A stretch of 33,488 bases of DNA from Pseudomonadota bacterium (lineage in GTDB: Bacteria > Myxococcota_A > Polyangia > Fen-1088). The notes beneath the pieces were generated by a model. The model saw only the letters and a list, made by a program, of their open reading frames with translations. It was not told the origin of the DNA and ran no database searches. Numbering within the stretch: the first letter of the stretch is position 1; every line of letters begins with the position of its first letter. This document shows positions 7,987 through 15,448 of the stretch, piece after piece. The DNA lies in contig JADGRC010000103.1 of assembly GCA_017881245.1 (NCBI GenBank), positions 1-33,488 on the forward strand. Reading direction: 5' to 3'. A program made the position numbers and the translations under genes.

Positions 7987-9045
7987 TCATAGAAATTGCG
8001 ATAGAAATCTGATGTCGTTCTCATAGAACGCACGCAAATCGTCCACGCCATATTTCAGCATCGCCATGCGCGACAACCCCATCCCGAACGCGAAACCGCG
8101 CACGCTTTCCGGATCGTAGCCGACCGCGCGAAAGACATTGGGATGCACCATCCCGGAGCCGCCGATCTCGATCCAACCCGAACCCTTGCACAAACGGCAG
8201 GCGACATCGCCCCGCCGACCAATGCCGCCGCACAGGTAACAACCCGCGTCCACCTCGGCCGACGGCTCGGTGAACGGGAAGAAGCTTGGCCGCAGGCGGA
8301 TACTCAGATCCGGTCCGAAGAATCGTCTCACGAAGTGCAGCAGCGTTCCCTTCAAGTCGGCGAAAGACACATCGCGATCGACGTACAGGCCTTCAATCTG
8401 AGGAAACATGGGCGTGTGCGTGGCGTCGTCGTCTCGGCGAAACACGTTCCCAGGCGCGATGATCTTGATCGGGGGCGGGCCCGCCAACATCGTGCGCACC
8501 TGAACCGGCGACGTGTGCGAACGCAGAATCCGTCCCCCTTCGACGAAAAAGGTGTCCTGCATGTCGCGGGCGGGGTGATCGGCGGGCGTGTTCAACGCGT
8601 CGAAGTTGTGCCATTCGGTCTCGATCCAGGGGCCCGTTCGGACCTCGAACCCCAACCCAAGAAATATCTCCTCGACTTCACGTCGCACCAGCGTCAGGGG
8701 GTGCAAGGTGCCCATCCCCGAACCGCGCCCCGGCAGCGTGACGTCGACCGTTCGCGCGAGATCAGCCGCCAGCGCCGCCTGCGACAGGGCCGTCAGGCGC
8801 GCGGCGATCAAACTCTCGATCGCGGCCTTGGCGCGGTTCGCGGCCTCACCGACGGCTGGACGCTCCTCGGGCGGCAGACGACCGAGCGCCTTCATCAAGT
8901 CGGACGCTCGGCCCTTCTTGCCAAGATAACGCGCCTGAGCGGCGCGGATCTCTTGTTCGGTTTCGAGTGGCCGGATCTCCTCGCCCAGCGCCCCCGCCAA
9001 GCGGTCGAGCGCGGCGATGATTTCCAGGGAGCCGGGGCTGGGCAT
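7987..9045 (-). CDS. pheS: Phenylalanyl-tRNA synthetase alpha subunit
   Basis: A 352-residue class II synthetase subunit carrying the PheRS active site. The start at 9045 gives MPSPGSLEIIAALDRLAG, a normal PheS coiled-coil N-terminus; the longer open frame to 9315 runs through rplT and is not real. Visible are HPLTLVRREVEEIFLGLGFEV (motif 1), HTSPVQVRTM (motif 2) and GFAFGMGLSRMAML (motif 3). A CYLCGG...CRLCKGSGWIEI segment has two CxxC pairs, which suggests a zinc-knuckle as in some PheS proteins. It begins 11 nt after the rplT stop. Confidence 0.96.
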   Translation of the reverse strand: MPSPGSLEIIAALDRLAGALGEEIRPLETEQEIRAAQARYLGKKGRASDLMKALGRLPPEERPAVGEAANRAKAAIESLIAARLTALSQAALAADLARTVDVTLPGRGSGMGTLHPLTLVRREVEEIFLGLGFEVRTGPWIETEWHNFDALNTPADHPARDMQDTFFVEGGRILRSHTSPVQVRTMLAGPPPIKIIAPGNVFRRDDDATHTPMFPQIEGLYVDRDVSFADLKGTLLHFVRRFFGPDLSIRLRPSFFPFTEPSAEVDAGCYLCGGIGRRGDVACRLCKGSGWIEIGGSGMVHPNVFRAVGYDPESVRGFAFGMGLSRMAMLKYGVDDLRAFYENDIRFLSQFL

Positions 9046-9056
9046 ACGCGCCCCGC

Positions 9057-9407
9057 CTACGAGCTTCGCGCCGCCTCGACGACTTTCTGGAAGGCGTTGG
9101 GATCGCTGATCGCCAAATCGGACAGGATCTTCCGGTCTAGCGCCACGTTCGCCTTGCTGAGGCCGCCGATCAGACGCGAGTAGGACACGCCGAGCGCTCG
9201 GGCGGCGGCGTTGATACGAATGATCCACAGACCCCGGAAGTCGGACTTCTTCTTGCGCCGATGAAACAGCGCGAACCGCCATTTGCGATGCACGGCCTCG
9301 ACCATCGATTTCCAAAGCTTCGATCGGCCACCCCGAAAGCCCTTGGCGTGCTTCCGGATGCGATCACGACGATGACGAGACTTGAATCCACCTTTTGCGC
9401 GGGGCAT
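9057..9407 (-). CDS. rplT: Large ribosomal subunit protein bL20
   Basis: A 116-residue basic ribosomal protein that binds 23S rRNA early in assembly. The sequence starts MPRAKGGFKSRHRRDRIRK, runs through an RNA-binding helix and the IRINAAARALGVSYSRLIGGL segment, and has the usual C-terminal domain. Length is normal. In E. coli L20 represses its own operon by binding the mRNA leader before rpmI; a hairpin lies before rpmI here too, but L20 mimicry is not shown. Confidence 0.97.
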   Translation of the reverse strand: MPRAKGGFKSRHRRDRIRKHAKGFRGGRSKLWKSMVEAVHRKWRFALFHRRKKKSDFRGLWIIRINAAARALGVSYSRLIGGLSKANVALDRKILSDLAISDPNAFQKVVEAARSS

Positions 9408-9485
9408 GTCCGACTGTCCTTGCTCTTGCTGACTTTTTTTGGGGGGCTGTGTTGGGTGGCCCGAGTCCGGGCCTGACCGAATCCG

Positions 9486-9692
9486 CTAGGTCCCGTAAGG
9501 AAGCATCGCCTTGATCTGATGCTCCTGGGTTTCGCTGACGTAACCTCCGCGGCGCAGATTCCTCTTGGCGCTGGTGCTCTTCGCGCCCAGGTTGTGGCGC
9601 AGGTACGCTTTCTTCCGCTTGACGCGCCCGTTCGCCGTCAGCTTGAAGCGCTTCTTGGCGCTGCTGTTGGACTTCATCTTTATCTTGGGCAT
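9486..9692 (-). CDS. rpmI: Large ribosomal subunit protein bL35
   Basis: A 68-residue basic ribosomal protein. The start at 9692 gives MPKIKMKSNSSAKKRFK, the standard bL35 N-terminus; the frame to 9800 is not coding. AYLRHNLGAKSTSAKRNLR follows. No Shine-Dalgarno is visible before the ATG. A promoter-like element ends 11 nt upstream (see separate entry). It is 78 nt upstream of rplT. Confidence 0.97.
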   Translation of the reverse strand: MPKIKMKSNSSAKKRFKLTANGRVKRKKAYLRHNLGAKSTSAKRNLRRGGYVSETQEHQIKAMLPYGT

Positions 9693-9703
9693 GTGAGCGG
9701 CGC

Positions 9704-9731
9704 AGTATAGCGATCCGCGCCGCCCAAGCAA
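9704..9731 (-). promoter_or_regulatory. Candidate internal promoter before rpmI
   Basis: On the minus strand TTGCTT (9726-9731), a 16-nt GC-rich spacer and TATACT (9704-9709) resemble a sigma-70 promoter. Predicted start would be around 9697, about 5 nt before the rpmI ATG. It would let rpmI-rplT-pheST be made without thrS-infC. Confidence 0.45.
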
Positions 9732-9748
9732 GTGCTTTGCTGTTGGGC
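9722..9748 (-). promoter_or_regulatory. Hairpin in the infC-rpmI gap
   Basis: GCCCAA (9722-9727) pairs with TTGGGC (9743-9748) and GCAA (9728-9731) with TTGC (9737-9740), with a 2-nt bulge and 5-nt loop. It covers the -35 of the candidate promoter. In E. coli this gap holds the L20 translational operator; a similar role here is only an inference. Confidence 0.4.
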
Positions 9749-9796
9749 TGTCGCGATTGCGGCCCGAATTGTTCTTTGGCGCTACAGGGGATCCGT

Positions 9797-10555
9797 TCAA
9801 CCCTTGGCGCCAACGGCGCCGACCGGAGCCGGGGCCGCCGGCGGGACAGCCGCGGCGGGCTGGGCGGGGGCTTTGGGCGCAGTGACGGCGGAATCGGCCG
9901 CGGACGGGGGTCGTGCGACGGTCGGAGATGGCGTCGCCGTCGTCGTCGCCGTCCCCGTCGCAGTCGCAGTCGGCACGGTGGACGCCGGTTGGCCCGCGAC
10001 GGGTGGCCGGATCACACCGGCGCGAGGACCTATCACCATGACCATCCTGCGGCCTTCCATCATCGCGCGCTGTTCAACGGTGGCGATGTCACTGACCATC
10101 TTGATGACCTGATCCAACATCGCTTGTCCGGTCTCGGGGTGAACGATCTCGCGGCCCCGGAAGACCGTCACCAACTTGCACTTGTTCCCCTCGGACAGGA
10201 AGCGCCGGATGTGTTTGACCTTGAAGTCCAGATCGTGGTCGTCCGTCTTGGGACGCAGCTTGATCTCTTTCAGCACGATCGTCGATTGGTGCTTGCGCGA
10301 AGCCTTTTCCTTCTTCGACGTCTCGTACTTGAACTTCCCAAAATCCATCACCTTGCACACGGGGGGAACCGCCCGCGGGTTCACCTCCACGAGCTCCAGA
10401 CCCTGGTCTTCGGCCAGCTTCAGGGCTTCGTGGGTCGGAATCACGCCGATCTGATCGCCGTTGGCGCCGATCACGCGCACTTCGGGGACGCGGATCCGAC
10501 GGCCGACGCGGTAGTTGTCCGTGGCACTAGGCGCTTGATAACTTGGTCGTGCGAT
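9797..10555 (-). CDS. infC: Translation initiation factor IF-3 (Dsg-like, AUC start, C-terminal extension)
   Basis: IF-3 binds the 30S subunit and checks start-codon selection. The usual IF-3 N-terminus (ARPSYQAPSATDNYRVGRRI) is encoded from 10552 downward, and the codon just before it at 10553-10555 is ATC, with AGGAG 8 nt upstream. No ATG, GTG or TTG gives this N-terminus; the GTG at 10480 would drop 25 residues. In Myxococcus xanthus the dsg (infC) gene is known to start at AUC and to carry a 66-residue C-terminal extension. Here too, after the normal end near VMVIGPRAGVIRPP there is a Pro/Ala/Thr-rich tail of about 70 residues. The rare start codon fits IF-3 autoregulation. Total 252 residues from the ATC. 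Confidence 0.93.
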   Translation of the reverse strand: MARPSYQAPSATDNYRVGRRIRVPEVRVIGANGDQIGVIPTHEALKLAEDQGLELVEVNPRAVPPVCKVMDFGKFKYETSKKEKASRKHQSTIVLKEIKLRPKTDDHDLDFKVKHIRRFLSEGNKCKLVTVFRGREIVHPETGQAMLDQVIKMVSDIATVEQRAMMEGRRMVMVIGPRAGVIRPPVAGQPASTVPTATATGTATTTATPSPTVARPPSAADSAVTAPKAPAQPAAAVPPAAPAPVGAVGAKG

Positions 10556-10593
10556 GGCGGTTTCTCCTGTTGGGGTGGCTGGGGTCAGAAACA

Positions 10594-10637
10594 GCGACAG
10601 AAGCTAAGCCCGATGCAGGGCCGGAGGCAACTGTCGC
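10594..10637 (-). promoter_or_regulatory. Nested hairpin in the infC leader
   Basis: An outer 7-bp inverted repeat (GCGACAG 10594-10600, CTGTCGC 10631-10637) encloses a short GCCC/GGGC hairpin. It lies in the 159-nt thrS-infC gap, about 40 nt before the infC start. A regulatory role is a guess. Confidence 0.3.
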
Positions 10638-10714
10638 CTGTCGTGAAGTGCGTTTGGTTGTCATTGGGTTTCTTGTCACGAAAAGCGTAAGGGTCCACTG
10701 GGGAGCCACCAAGG

Positions 10715-12541
10715 CTACGCGAGCGCGCCCCCGTTGGCTGCGGCGGCCGGCGGGGTGATCGATCGCCCGGGCACGGGCGTGCGGGCTTCCTCGGCCAGAC
10801 GACGTGCGAATTCATCAATGGGCGAGGCAGGTTGTTGCTGTCCTTCTCGCGTGCGAGGAGACACTACGCGGGCGGCCATGTCCTTTTCCCCCACGACCAG
10901 CATATAGGGGATCTTGTCCATCTGAGCTTTGCGAATCTTGGCGCCCAGTTTGTCCGCGGCTAGATCCGCCTCCACCCGCAATCCCTCCGCGCGCAGGCGA
11001 TCGGCGACTTCCTCGGCGTAGACCGCCGCCTTTTCGCTGACGGAAAGCACGCGGGCCTGAATCGGGGCCAACCACAGGGGGAATGCCCCCGCATATTGCT
11101 CGATGAGGATGGCCATGAAGCGTTCGATGGACCCCAGTAGGGCGCGATGAATCATCACCGGCGTTTGTCGAGATCCGTCGGTCGCCACATATTCCAAATC
11201 GAAACGCACCGGCATCTGGAAATCCAGTTGCACGGTCGAACACTGCCATTCGCGTCCGATTGCGTCCCTGATCTTGAGATCGATCTTGGGTCCGTAAAAG
11301 GCCCCACCGCCCTCGTCCATCTCGAAGGAATGTCCCAGGCCTTCCATCACGCCACGCAGTGCCGCTTCGGCGCGATCCCAGACCTGCGGATCGCCCATGA
11401 ACCCCTCCGGGCGCGTGGCCAGGAACAGCTTGAAGTCTCGAAAACCAAAAACATCCAGCATGTCCAGCACGAAGGCGAGGCACTTACCCACCTCGTCGCC
11501 GATTTGATCTTCGCGCACGAAAAGGTGGCCGTCATCCTGGGTGAACCCGCGCACGCGAAGCAAACCGTGCAACACACCTGAACGTTCGTAGCGATAGACG
11601 GCCCCGAGCTCGGAATAACGCAGCGGGAGATCACGAAAGGAGCGCATCTGCGATCGGTAGATTGCGACGTGGAACGGACAGTTCATCGGTTTGACCAGAT
11701 ACCGCTGCCCGTCCATTTCCATGCCACCGAACAGATTGTCCTTGTAGTGCTCCATGTGGCCGGACGTCTCGAGCAACTGTTCGCGCGCCACGTGTGGGGT
11801 GTAGACCAGGTCATAGCCGCGGCGGACGTTTTCGCGCCGGATCAGATCCTCGATCTGATACCGGACGAACGCGCCTTTCGGGTGCCATAGGATGAATCCA
11901 GGCCCGACCAAGTCGTCCATGGAGTAAAGGTCGAGCTGCTTGCCGAGCGTCCGGTGATCACGCCGTTTGGCCTCCTCGATGCGCGCCAGGTAATCCTTTA
12001 ACTCCTGCTCGCTCGGGAAGGCGGTGCCGTAGATCCGCTGCAGCTGCGCGTTTCGCTCGTCGCCACGCCAATATGCACCCGCGAAAGACAAGACCTTGAA
12101 CGCCTTGATGTCGCCCGTGCGTTCCACGTGAGGTCCGCGGCAGAGATCGATGAAATCGCCATGCTGAAAGTACGAAACTTCCTCGGTCTCGGGGATCGAC
12201 CGAATGATCTCGACCTTGTACTTCTCGCCGCGGGACTCGAACAGGCCAAGCGCCTCGTCGCGCGACACCACCCGCCGCTCGAACGGCAGGTTCTCGGCGA
12301 TGATCTTACGCATCTCCGCCTCGATCCGCTCAGCGTCCCCGGGTTCGAATGGCTCGGTGTCGAAATCGTAATAGAACCCGGTCTCGATGGACGGACCAAT
12401 GGCGACCTTGGCGTTCGGCCGAATGCGGAGGACCGCGTCGGCCATGACGTGCGACGCCGAATGCCGCATCCGCGACAATGGATCGTTCGGCACGTCCCCC
12501 TTGTCCCGGGGTCGCACCGCCGTGTCTTTCCGCTGACTCAC
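10715..12541 (-). CDS. thrS: Threonyl-tRNA synthetase without TGS domain
   Basis: A class II synthetase of about 608 residues that charges tRNA-Thr. It opens almost at once into the editing domain: RHSASHVMADAV (the HxxxH site) and DFIDLCRGPHV. The catalytic core has MNCPFHVAIYRS, HGLLRVRGFTQDDGH and MIHRALLGSIERF, which hold the Cys-His-His zinc ligands; the C-terminal anticodon-binding domain ends near YMLVVGEKDMAAR. The N-terminal ubiquitin-like TGS domain of most bacterial ThrRS is absent. The GTG at 12541 is chosen because the open frame above it (to 12703) is low-complexity Arg/Gly and runs through hairpins. It heads the thrS-infC-rpmI-rplT-pheST run. Confidence 0.93.
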   Translation of the reverse strand: MSQRKDTAVRPRDKGDVPNDPLSRMRHSASHVMADAVLRIRPNAKVAIGPSIETGFYYDFDTEPFEPGDAERIEAEMRKIIAENLPFERRVVSRDEALGLFESRGEKYKVEIIRSIPETEEVSYFQHGDFIDLCRGPHVERTGDIKAFKVLSFAGAYWRGDERNAQLQRIYGTAFPSEQELKDYLARIEEAKRRDHRTLGKQLDLYSMDDLVGPGFILWHPKGAFVRYQIEDLIRRENVRRGYDLVYTPHVAREQLLETSGHMEHYKDNLFGGMEMDGQRYLVKPMNCPFHVAIYRSQMRSFRDLPLRYSELGAVYRYERSGVLHGLLRVRGFTQDDGHLFVREDQIGDEVGKCLAFVLDMLDVFGFRDFKLFLATRPEGFMGDPQVWDRAEAALRGVMEGLGHSFEMDEGGGAFYGPKIDLKIRDAIGREWQCSTVQLDFQMPVRFDLEYVATDGSRQTPVMIHRALLGSIERFMAILIEQYAGAFPLWLAPIQARVLSVSEKAAVYAEEVADRLRAEGLRVEADLAADKLGAKIRKAQMDKIPYMLVVGEKDMAARVVSPRTREGQQQPASPIDEFARRLAEEARTPVPGRSITPPAAAANGGALA

Positions 12542-12598
12542 GACACGTACCCTACCCCATAGCCACGGCCGATTCCCAGCAACAACTGAGCTGCTAAC

Positions 12599-12611
12599 GC
12601 GGCTTCGCCGC
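12599..12611. repeat. Short perfect hairpin with GGCTTCGCC core
   Basis: GCGGC-TTC-GCCGC, upstream of thrS. It shares its GGCTTCGCC core with the larger palindrome at 12684-12710. Confidence 0.5.
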
Positions 12612-12683
12612 TCGCGGGGCTCGCCCTCCCGGCTGTCGGGACCCACCCGCCCGTCTCCCCCGTTTCCAAATACCGTGGGGCGA

Positions 12684-12710
12684 GTGCCGCGTGGCTTCGC
12701 CACGCGGCAC
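12684..12710. repeat. 12-bp perfect palindromic hairpin
   Basis: GTGCCGCGTGGC, loop TTC, GCCACGCGGCAC. No T-run on either side. It lies between tRNA-Val and thrS on the minus strand and could be a terminator-like structure or a palindromic interspersed element. Confidence 0.6.
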
Positions 12711-12721
12711 GAGAGGGGCGC

Positions 12722-12754
12722 GGGGACGCATGAGCGGCAGCGAACTGCGTCCCC
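12722..12754 (-). terminator. Hairpin directly after tRNA-Val
   Basis: GGGGACGCA (12722-12730) pairs with TGCGTCCCC (12746-12754) around a 15-nt loop, starting 10 nt after the tRNA-Val 3' end. No U-tract follows, so it may terminate only partly or serve as a 3'-end processing stem. Confidence 0.45.
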
Positions 12755-12764
12755 GATAAGACTG

Positions 12765-12836
<72 letters not shown>

Positions 12837-12855
12837 GGGTCCGCAGAACGGGGGT

Positions 12856-12883
12856 ACGTTACGATCCGCTCCGCAGGTGTCAA
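12856..12883 (-). promoter_or_regulatory. Candidate promoter for tRNA-Val
   Basis: On the minus strand a perfect TTGACA (12878-12883), a 16-nt spacer and TAACGT (12856-12861) end about 20 nt before the tRNA 5' end, the spacing expected for a tRNA promoter. It may also feed thrS downstream. Confidence 0.5.
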
Positions 12884-12994
12884 GGCGCATCTGGCCGTCA
12901 GGGCCCATGCCGCGGACGCTGGGAGCCTGCGATAAGTTGACGCGTTAAGTTTTCGCATCGGTCCAAAACTGTTACCTTCGACGCGAGTCACTCT

Positions 12995-15367
12995 GTGCGC
13001 TGGCCGAGACGCCTCCCCTTTTCATTACTGGTCACCTGCTCGTTGCAGGCGTCCGCGGCGGCGCAGACCGCTGGCGGAAACGTCGAGCTGGATCGCTATC
13101 GGCCCACCCCCTTTTCCGATCGCGTGTTGCGCTTGGACGGCGCCGGCGTCCTTCCGTTCGGCCAGTACCGCGTGGGCATGGATGTCGACTATGCATTCCG
13201 TCCCCTGGTCCTGATCGACCCGAACCCGGGGATCTTTGCCGCGGGGACAACCCCCAACCACAACAGCGTCGAGCACGCCGTTGGAGGCGCGCTGCTGGCG
13301 AGCGGTGGCCTCGGACACGGGGTCGAGTTGGGCCTCTTGGTTCCATTGACCATCTTCCAGACGGGGCAAAGCGTCGCGGGGGCGGTCGATCCATCCGTCG
13401 CGGGGCTCGGAAATCCTCGTCTGGGCCTAAAAGCGCGCTTACTCGAAAGCTCAGAGCTGGGACTGGGCGTTTCGTTGATGGTCGGCGTCCCGAGCGGCGT
13501 GGGAACCTTGACGCACGAAACTGCTTGGACGGCCGAGGGACGAGTCTTCGCGACCTATCAGCGAGGGCCCGTGACCGTCGGCGCGCGTAGCGGGTTCCTC
13601 ATGCGCGCACGCCAAACATTCTATGACGTGTCGCTTGGCGACGAATTGACCGCCGCCGCGGGGGTGACCTGGCAGCCGCGTCCTCGCACTGGGGTGCTTG
13701 CCGAATTGGCTGGCGTCACGGCGGCGTCCAGCCCGTTCGCGGATGCCAAGCAGTCGCCGCTGGAGGCGCTGTTTGGTCTGCGGCAACGGCTTGGAAAGGC
13801 CTGGTTCACGCTGGCGGGTGGTCCTGGTTTGGTGAACGGATTTGGGTCCCCCGTCTTTCGGGTGGTGGCCGGATTCACCTGGGCCAACCGTCCCCCCGAC
13901 GCCGACGGTGACGGCATCTCCGACGATGACGATCGATGTCCCACGGTTGCAGAGGATCGCGACGGCTTCGAGGACGGCGACGGATGCCCCGATCCCGACA
14001 ACGACAAGGACGGAATCCCCGACGCCGCCGACAAGTGTCCGAACGAAGCGGAGGACCGGGACGGGTTCCAGGACGCCGACGGATGCCCGGATCCCGACAA
14101 CGACAAGGACGGTATTCCAGACGCCACCGACAAGTGTCCGGACAAGCCAGAGACGGTCAATGATTTTGAAGACGAGGATGGTTGCCCTGACGAAAGTCCG
14201 CCCGCGTCGGACAAAGACAAGGACGGCATTCCCGACGACACCGACGAATGTCCCGAGGAGCCCGAGGACAAAGATGGATTCGAGGACGCCGATGGTTGTC
14301 CCGATCTGGACAACGACAAGGACGGCATTCCGGACGCCATCGACAAATGTCCGCTTGAGCCCGAAACCATCAACGGCGTCGACGACGACGATGGATGTCC
14401 CGACAAGGGTCCCTCGCAGGTGCGCCTCGGAAAAGATGAAATCGAGACGTTGCAACCCGTCTACTTCGACACCGACCGATCGCGCGTGCGCCACGCGTTC
14501 CACAACACGCTGGGACAGATCGCATCGTTGCTGAAAGCCCACCCGGAGATTGGTCGCTGCGGCATCGAGGGACACACCGACGACACGGGGCCACCCGATT
14601 GGAACCAGAAATTGTCGATGCTGCGAGCCGCCGCCGTGGTCGAATTCCTGGCCAACAAGGGCGTCGACCCCAAGCGCTTGGTGCCGATCGGTCATGGCGA
14701 AGAGTTGCCATGGGCGTCGAACGAGACGCCGGAGGGGCGGGCCAAGAATCGGCGCGTCGTCTTCCACATCGAGGGTGTGAATCCCGACGAGCAGAAAAAG
14801 CAGGAACAGCGTCAGGAACGCCGCAGGCGCATCCGGCGTCGCCGAGAGGCCGAGCAGCAAAAACGGGAGCCGGTTCAAGAAGAGCAGCAGGGCACGGGAA
14901 GTGACCAAGAACGGGCTCAGTCAGTTCCAAAGCCAAGCGTCGCTCCCGGCAAGGAACCCGCCGCAGTGGCGGCGCCACCCAAGGCGCCGGCTGCTTCGGG
15001 GTCACCCCCAAAGGCGGCGGCGCAGGCCGCGTCGCCGGCGCTCATTCCCGCGCTTCCAAAATCGGGGACCGCGCCCTTCTATGGGCCCGAGCCCGCTCCT
15101 TCCGATAAGAAGGTGAGGCCCAAACCGGCGGCTCCCTCGCCGACACCCGCTTCGCCTTCTTCCACATCCACGCCGCCCGGGAAGAGCGCATCGCCTCTGA
15201 CGGCCGTGCCTGGCTCTCAAGGGGAAACCAAGCAAGATGCCGCGAAAGACCCGTCTCGATCGACATCTCCGCGCCCGCCGGCCCGACCGCCTCGCAGACC
15301 CTCGCCCGACGCCGGGTCCGGAACGCCACCTACGCTGAAAGACCTGCTGAAACTGCCACCGCGTTGA
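12995..15367 (+). CDS. OmpA-family outer-membrane protein with TSP3 repeats and long basic/Pro-rich tail
   Basis: A 790-residue envelope protein. It has a signal peptide (MRWPRRLPFSLLVTCSLQAS, cleaved near AAAQ), then about 270 residues of alternating strands (likely a beta-barrel), then five thrombospondin type 3-like calcium-binding repeats (residues about 302-471), then an OmpA C-terminal peptidoglycan-binding domain (about 485-590: VYFDTDRSRVRHAF, GHTDDTG, NRRVVFHI). After it comes about 190 residues: first a stretch rich in Arg, Lys, Glu and Gln, then Pro/Ala/Ser-rich low complexity to the end. OmpA domains usually end the protein, so this tail is odd. The GTG start at 12995 gives the signal peptide. 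Likely role: linking outer membrane to cell wall. Confidence 0.9.
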   Translation: MRWPRRLPFSLLVTCSLQASAAAQTAGGNVELDRYRPTPFSDRVLRLDGAGVLPFGQYRVGMDVDYAFRPLVLIDPNPGIFAAGTTPNHNSVEHAVGGALLASGGLGHGVELGLLVPLTIFQTGQSVAGAVDPSVAGLGNPRLGLKARLLESSELGLGVSLMVGVPSGVGTLTHETAWTAEGRVFATYQRGPVTVGARSGFLMRARQTFYDVSLGDELTAAAGVTWQPRPRTGVLAELAGVTAASSPFADAKQSPLEALFGLRQRLGKAWFTLAGGPGLVNGFGSPVFRVVAGFTWANRPPDADGDGISDDDDRCPTVAEDRDGFEDGDGCPDPDNDKDGIPDAADKCPNEAEDRDGFQDADGCPDPDNDKDGIPDATDKCPDKPETVNDFEDEDGCPDESPPASDKDKDGIPDDTDECPEEPEDKDGFEDADGCPDLDNDKDGIPDAIDKCPLEPETINGVDDDDGCPDKGPSQVRLGKDEIETLQPVYFDTDRSRVRHAFHNTLGQIASLLKAHPEIGRCGIEGHTDDTGPPDWNQKLSMLRAAAVVEFLANKGVDPKRLVPIGHGEELPWASNETPEGRAKNRRVVFHIEGVNPDEQKKQEQRQERRRRIRRRREAEQQKREPVQEEQQGTGSDQERAQSVPKPSVAPGKEPAAVAAPPKAPAASGSPPKAAAQAASPALIPALPKSGTAPFYGPEPAPSDKKVRPKPAAPSPTPASPSSTSTPPGKSASPLTAVPGSQGETKQDAAKDPSRSTSPRPPARPPRRPSPDAGSGTPPTLKDLLKLPPR
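13898..14407 (+). repeat. Five tandem TSP3-like repeats (33-residue period)
   Basis: Five units in frame, each beginning D-x-D-x-D-G-I-x-D and ending D-G-C-P-D, with a period of 99 nt (the third unit is 5 residues longer). Aspartate-rich loops bind calcium in this repeat family; each unit has two Cys. Confidence 0.9.
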
Positions 15368-15448
15368 CGCCCCATGGGAGGCGGCCAGCGCCAACTTCCG
15401 CGGCAGCCTGGACCAAGCGTCCTCCCGCTGGAGTCACAAGCCGCGTTG

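Noticed and set aside
12542-12703. N-terminal extension of ThrRS as a divergent TGS domain
   Set aside because: Sequence is Arg/Gly/Pro-rich, spans palindromic hairpins and has no beta-grasp pattern.
13451-14908. 485-codon open frame antisense to the OmpA/TSP3 gene
   Set aside because: Valine/glycine-rich translation produced by the reverse complement of the repeat; the plus-strand gene is clearly real.
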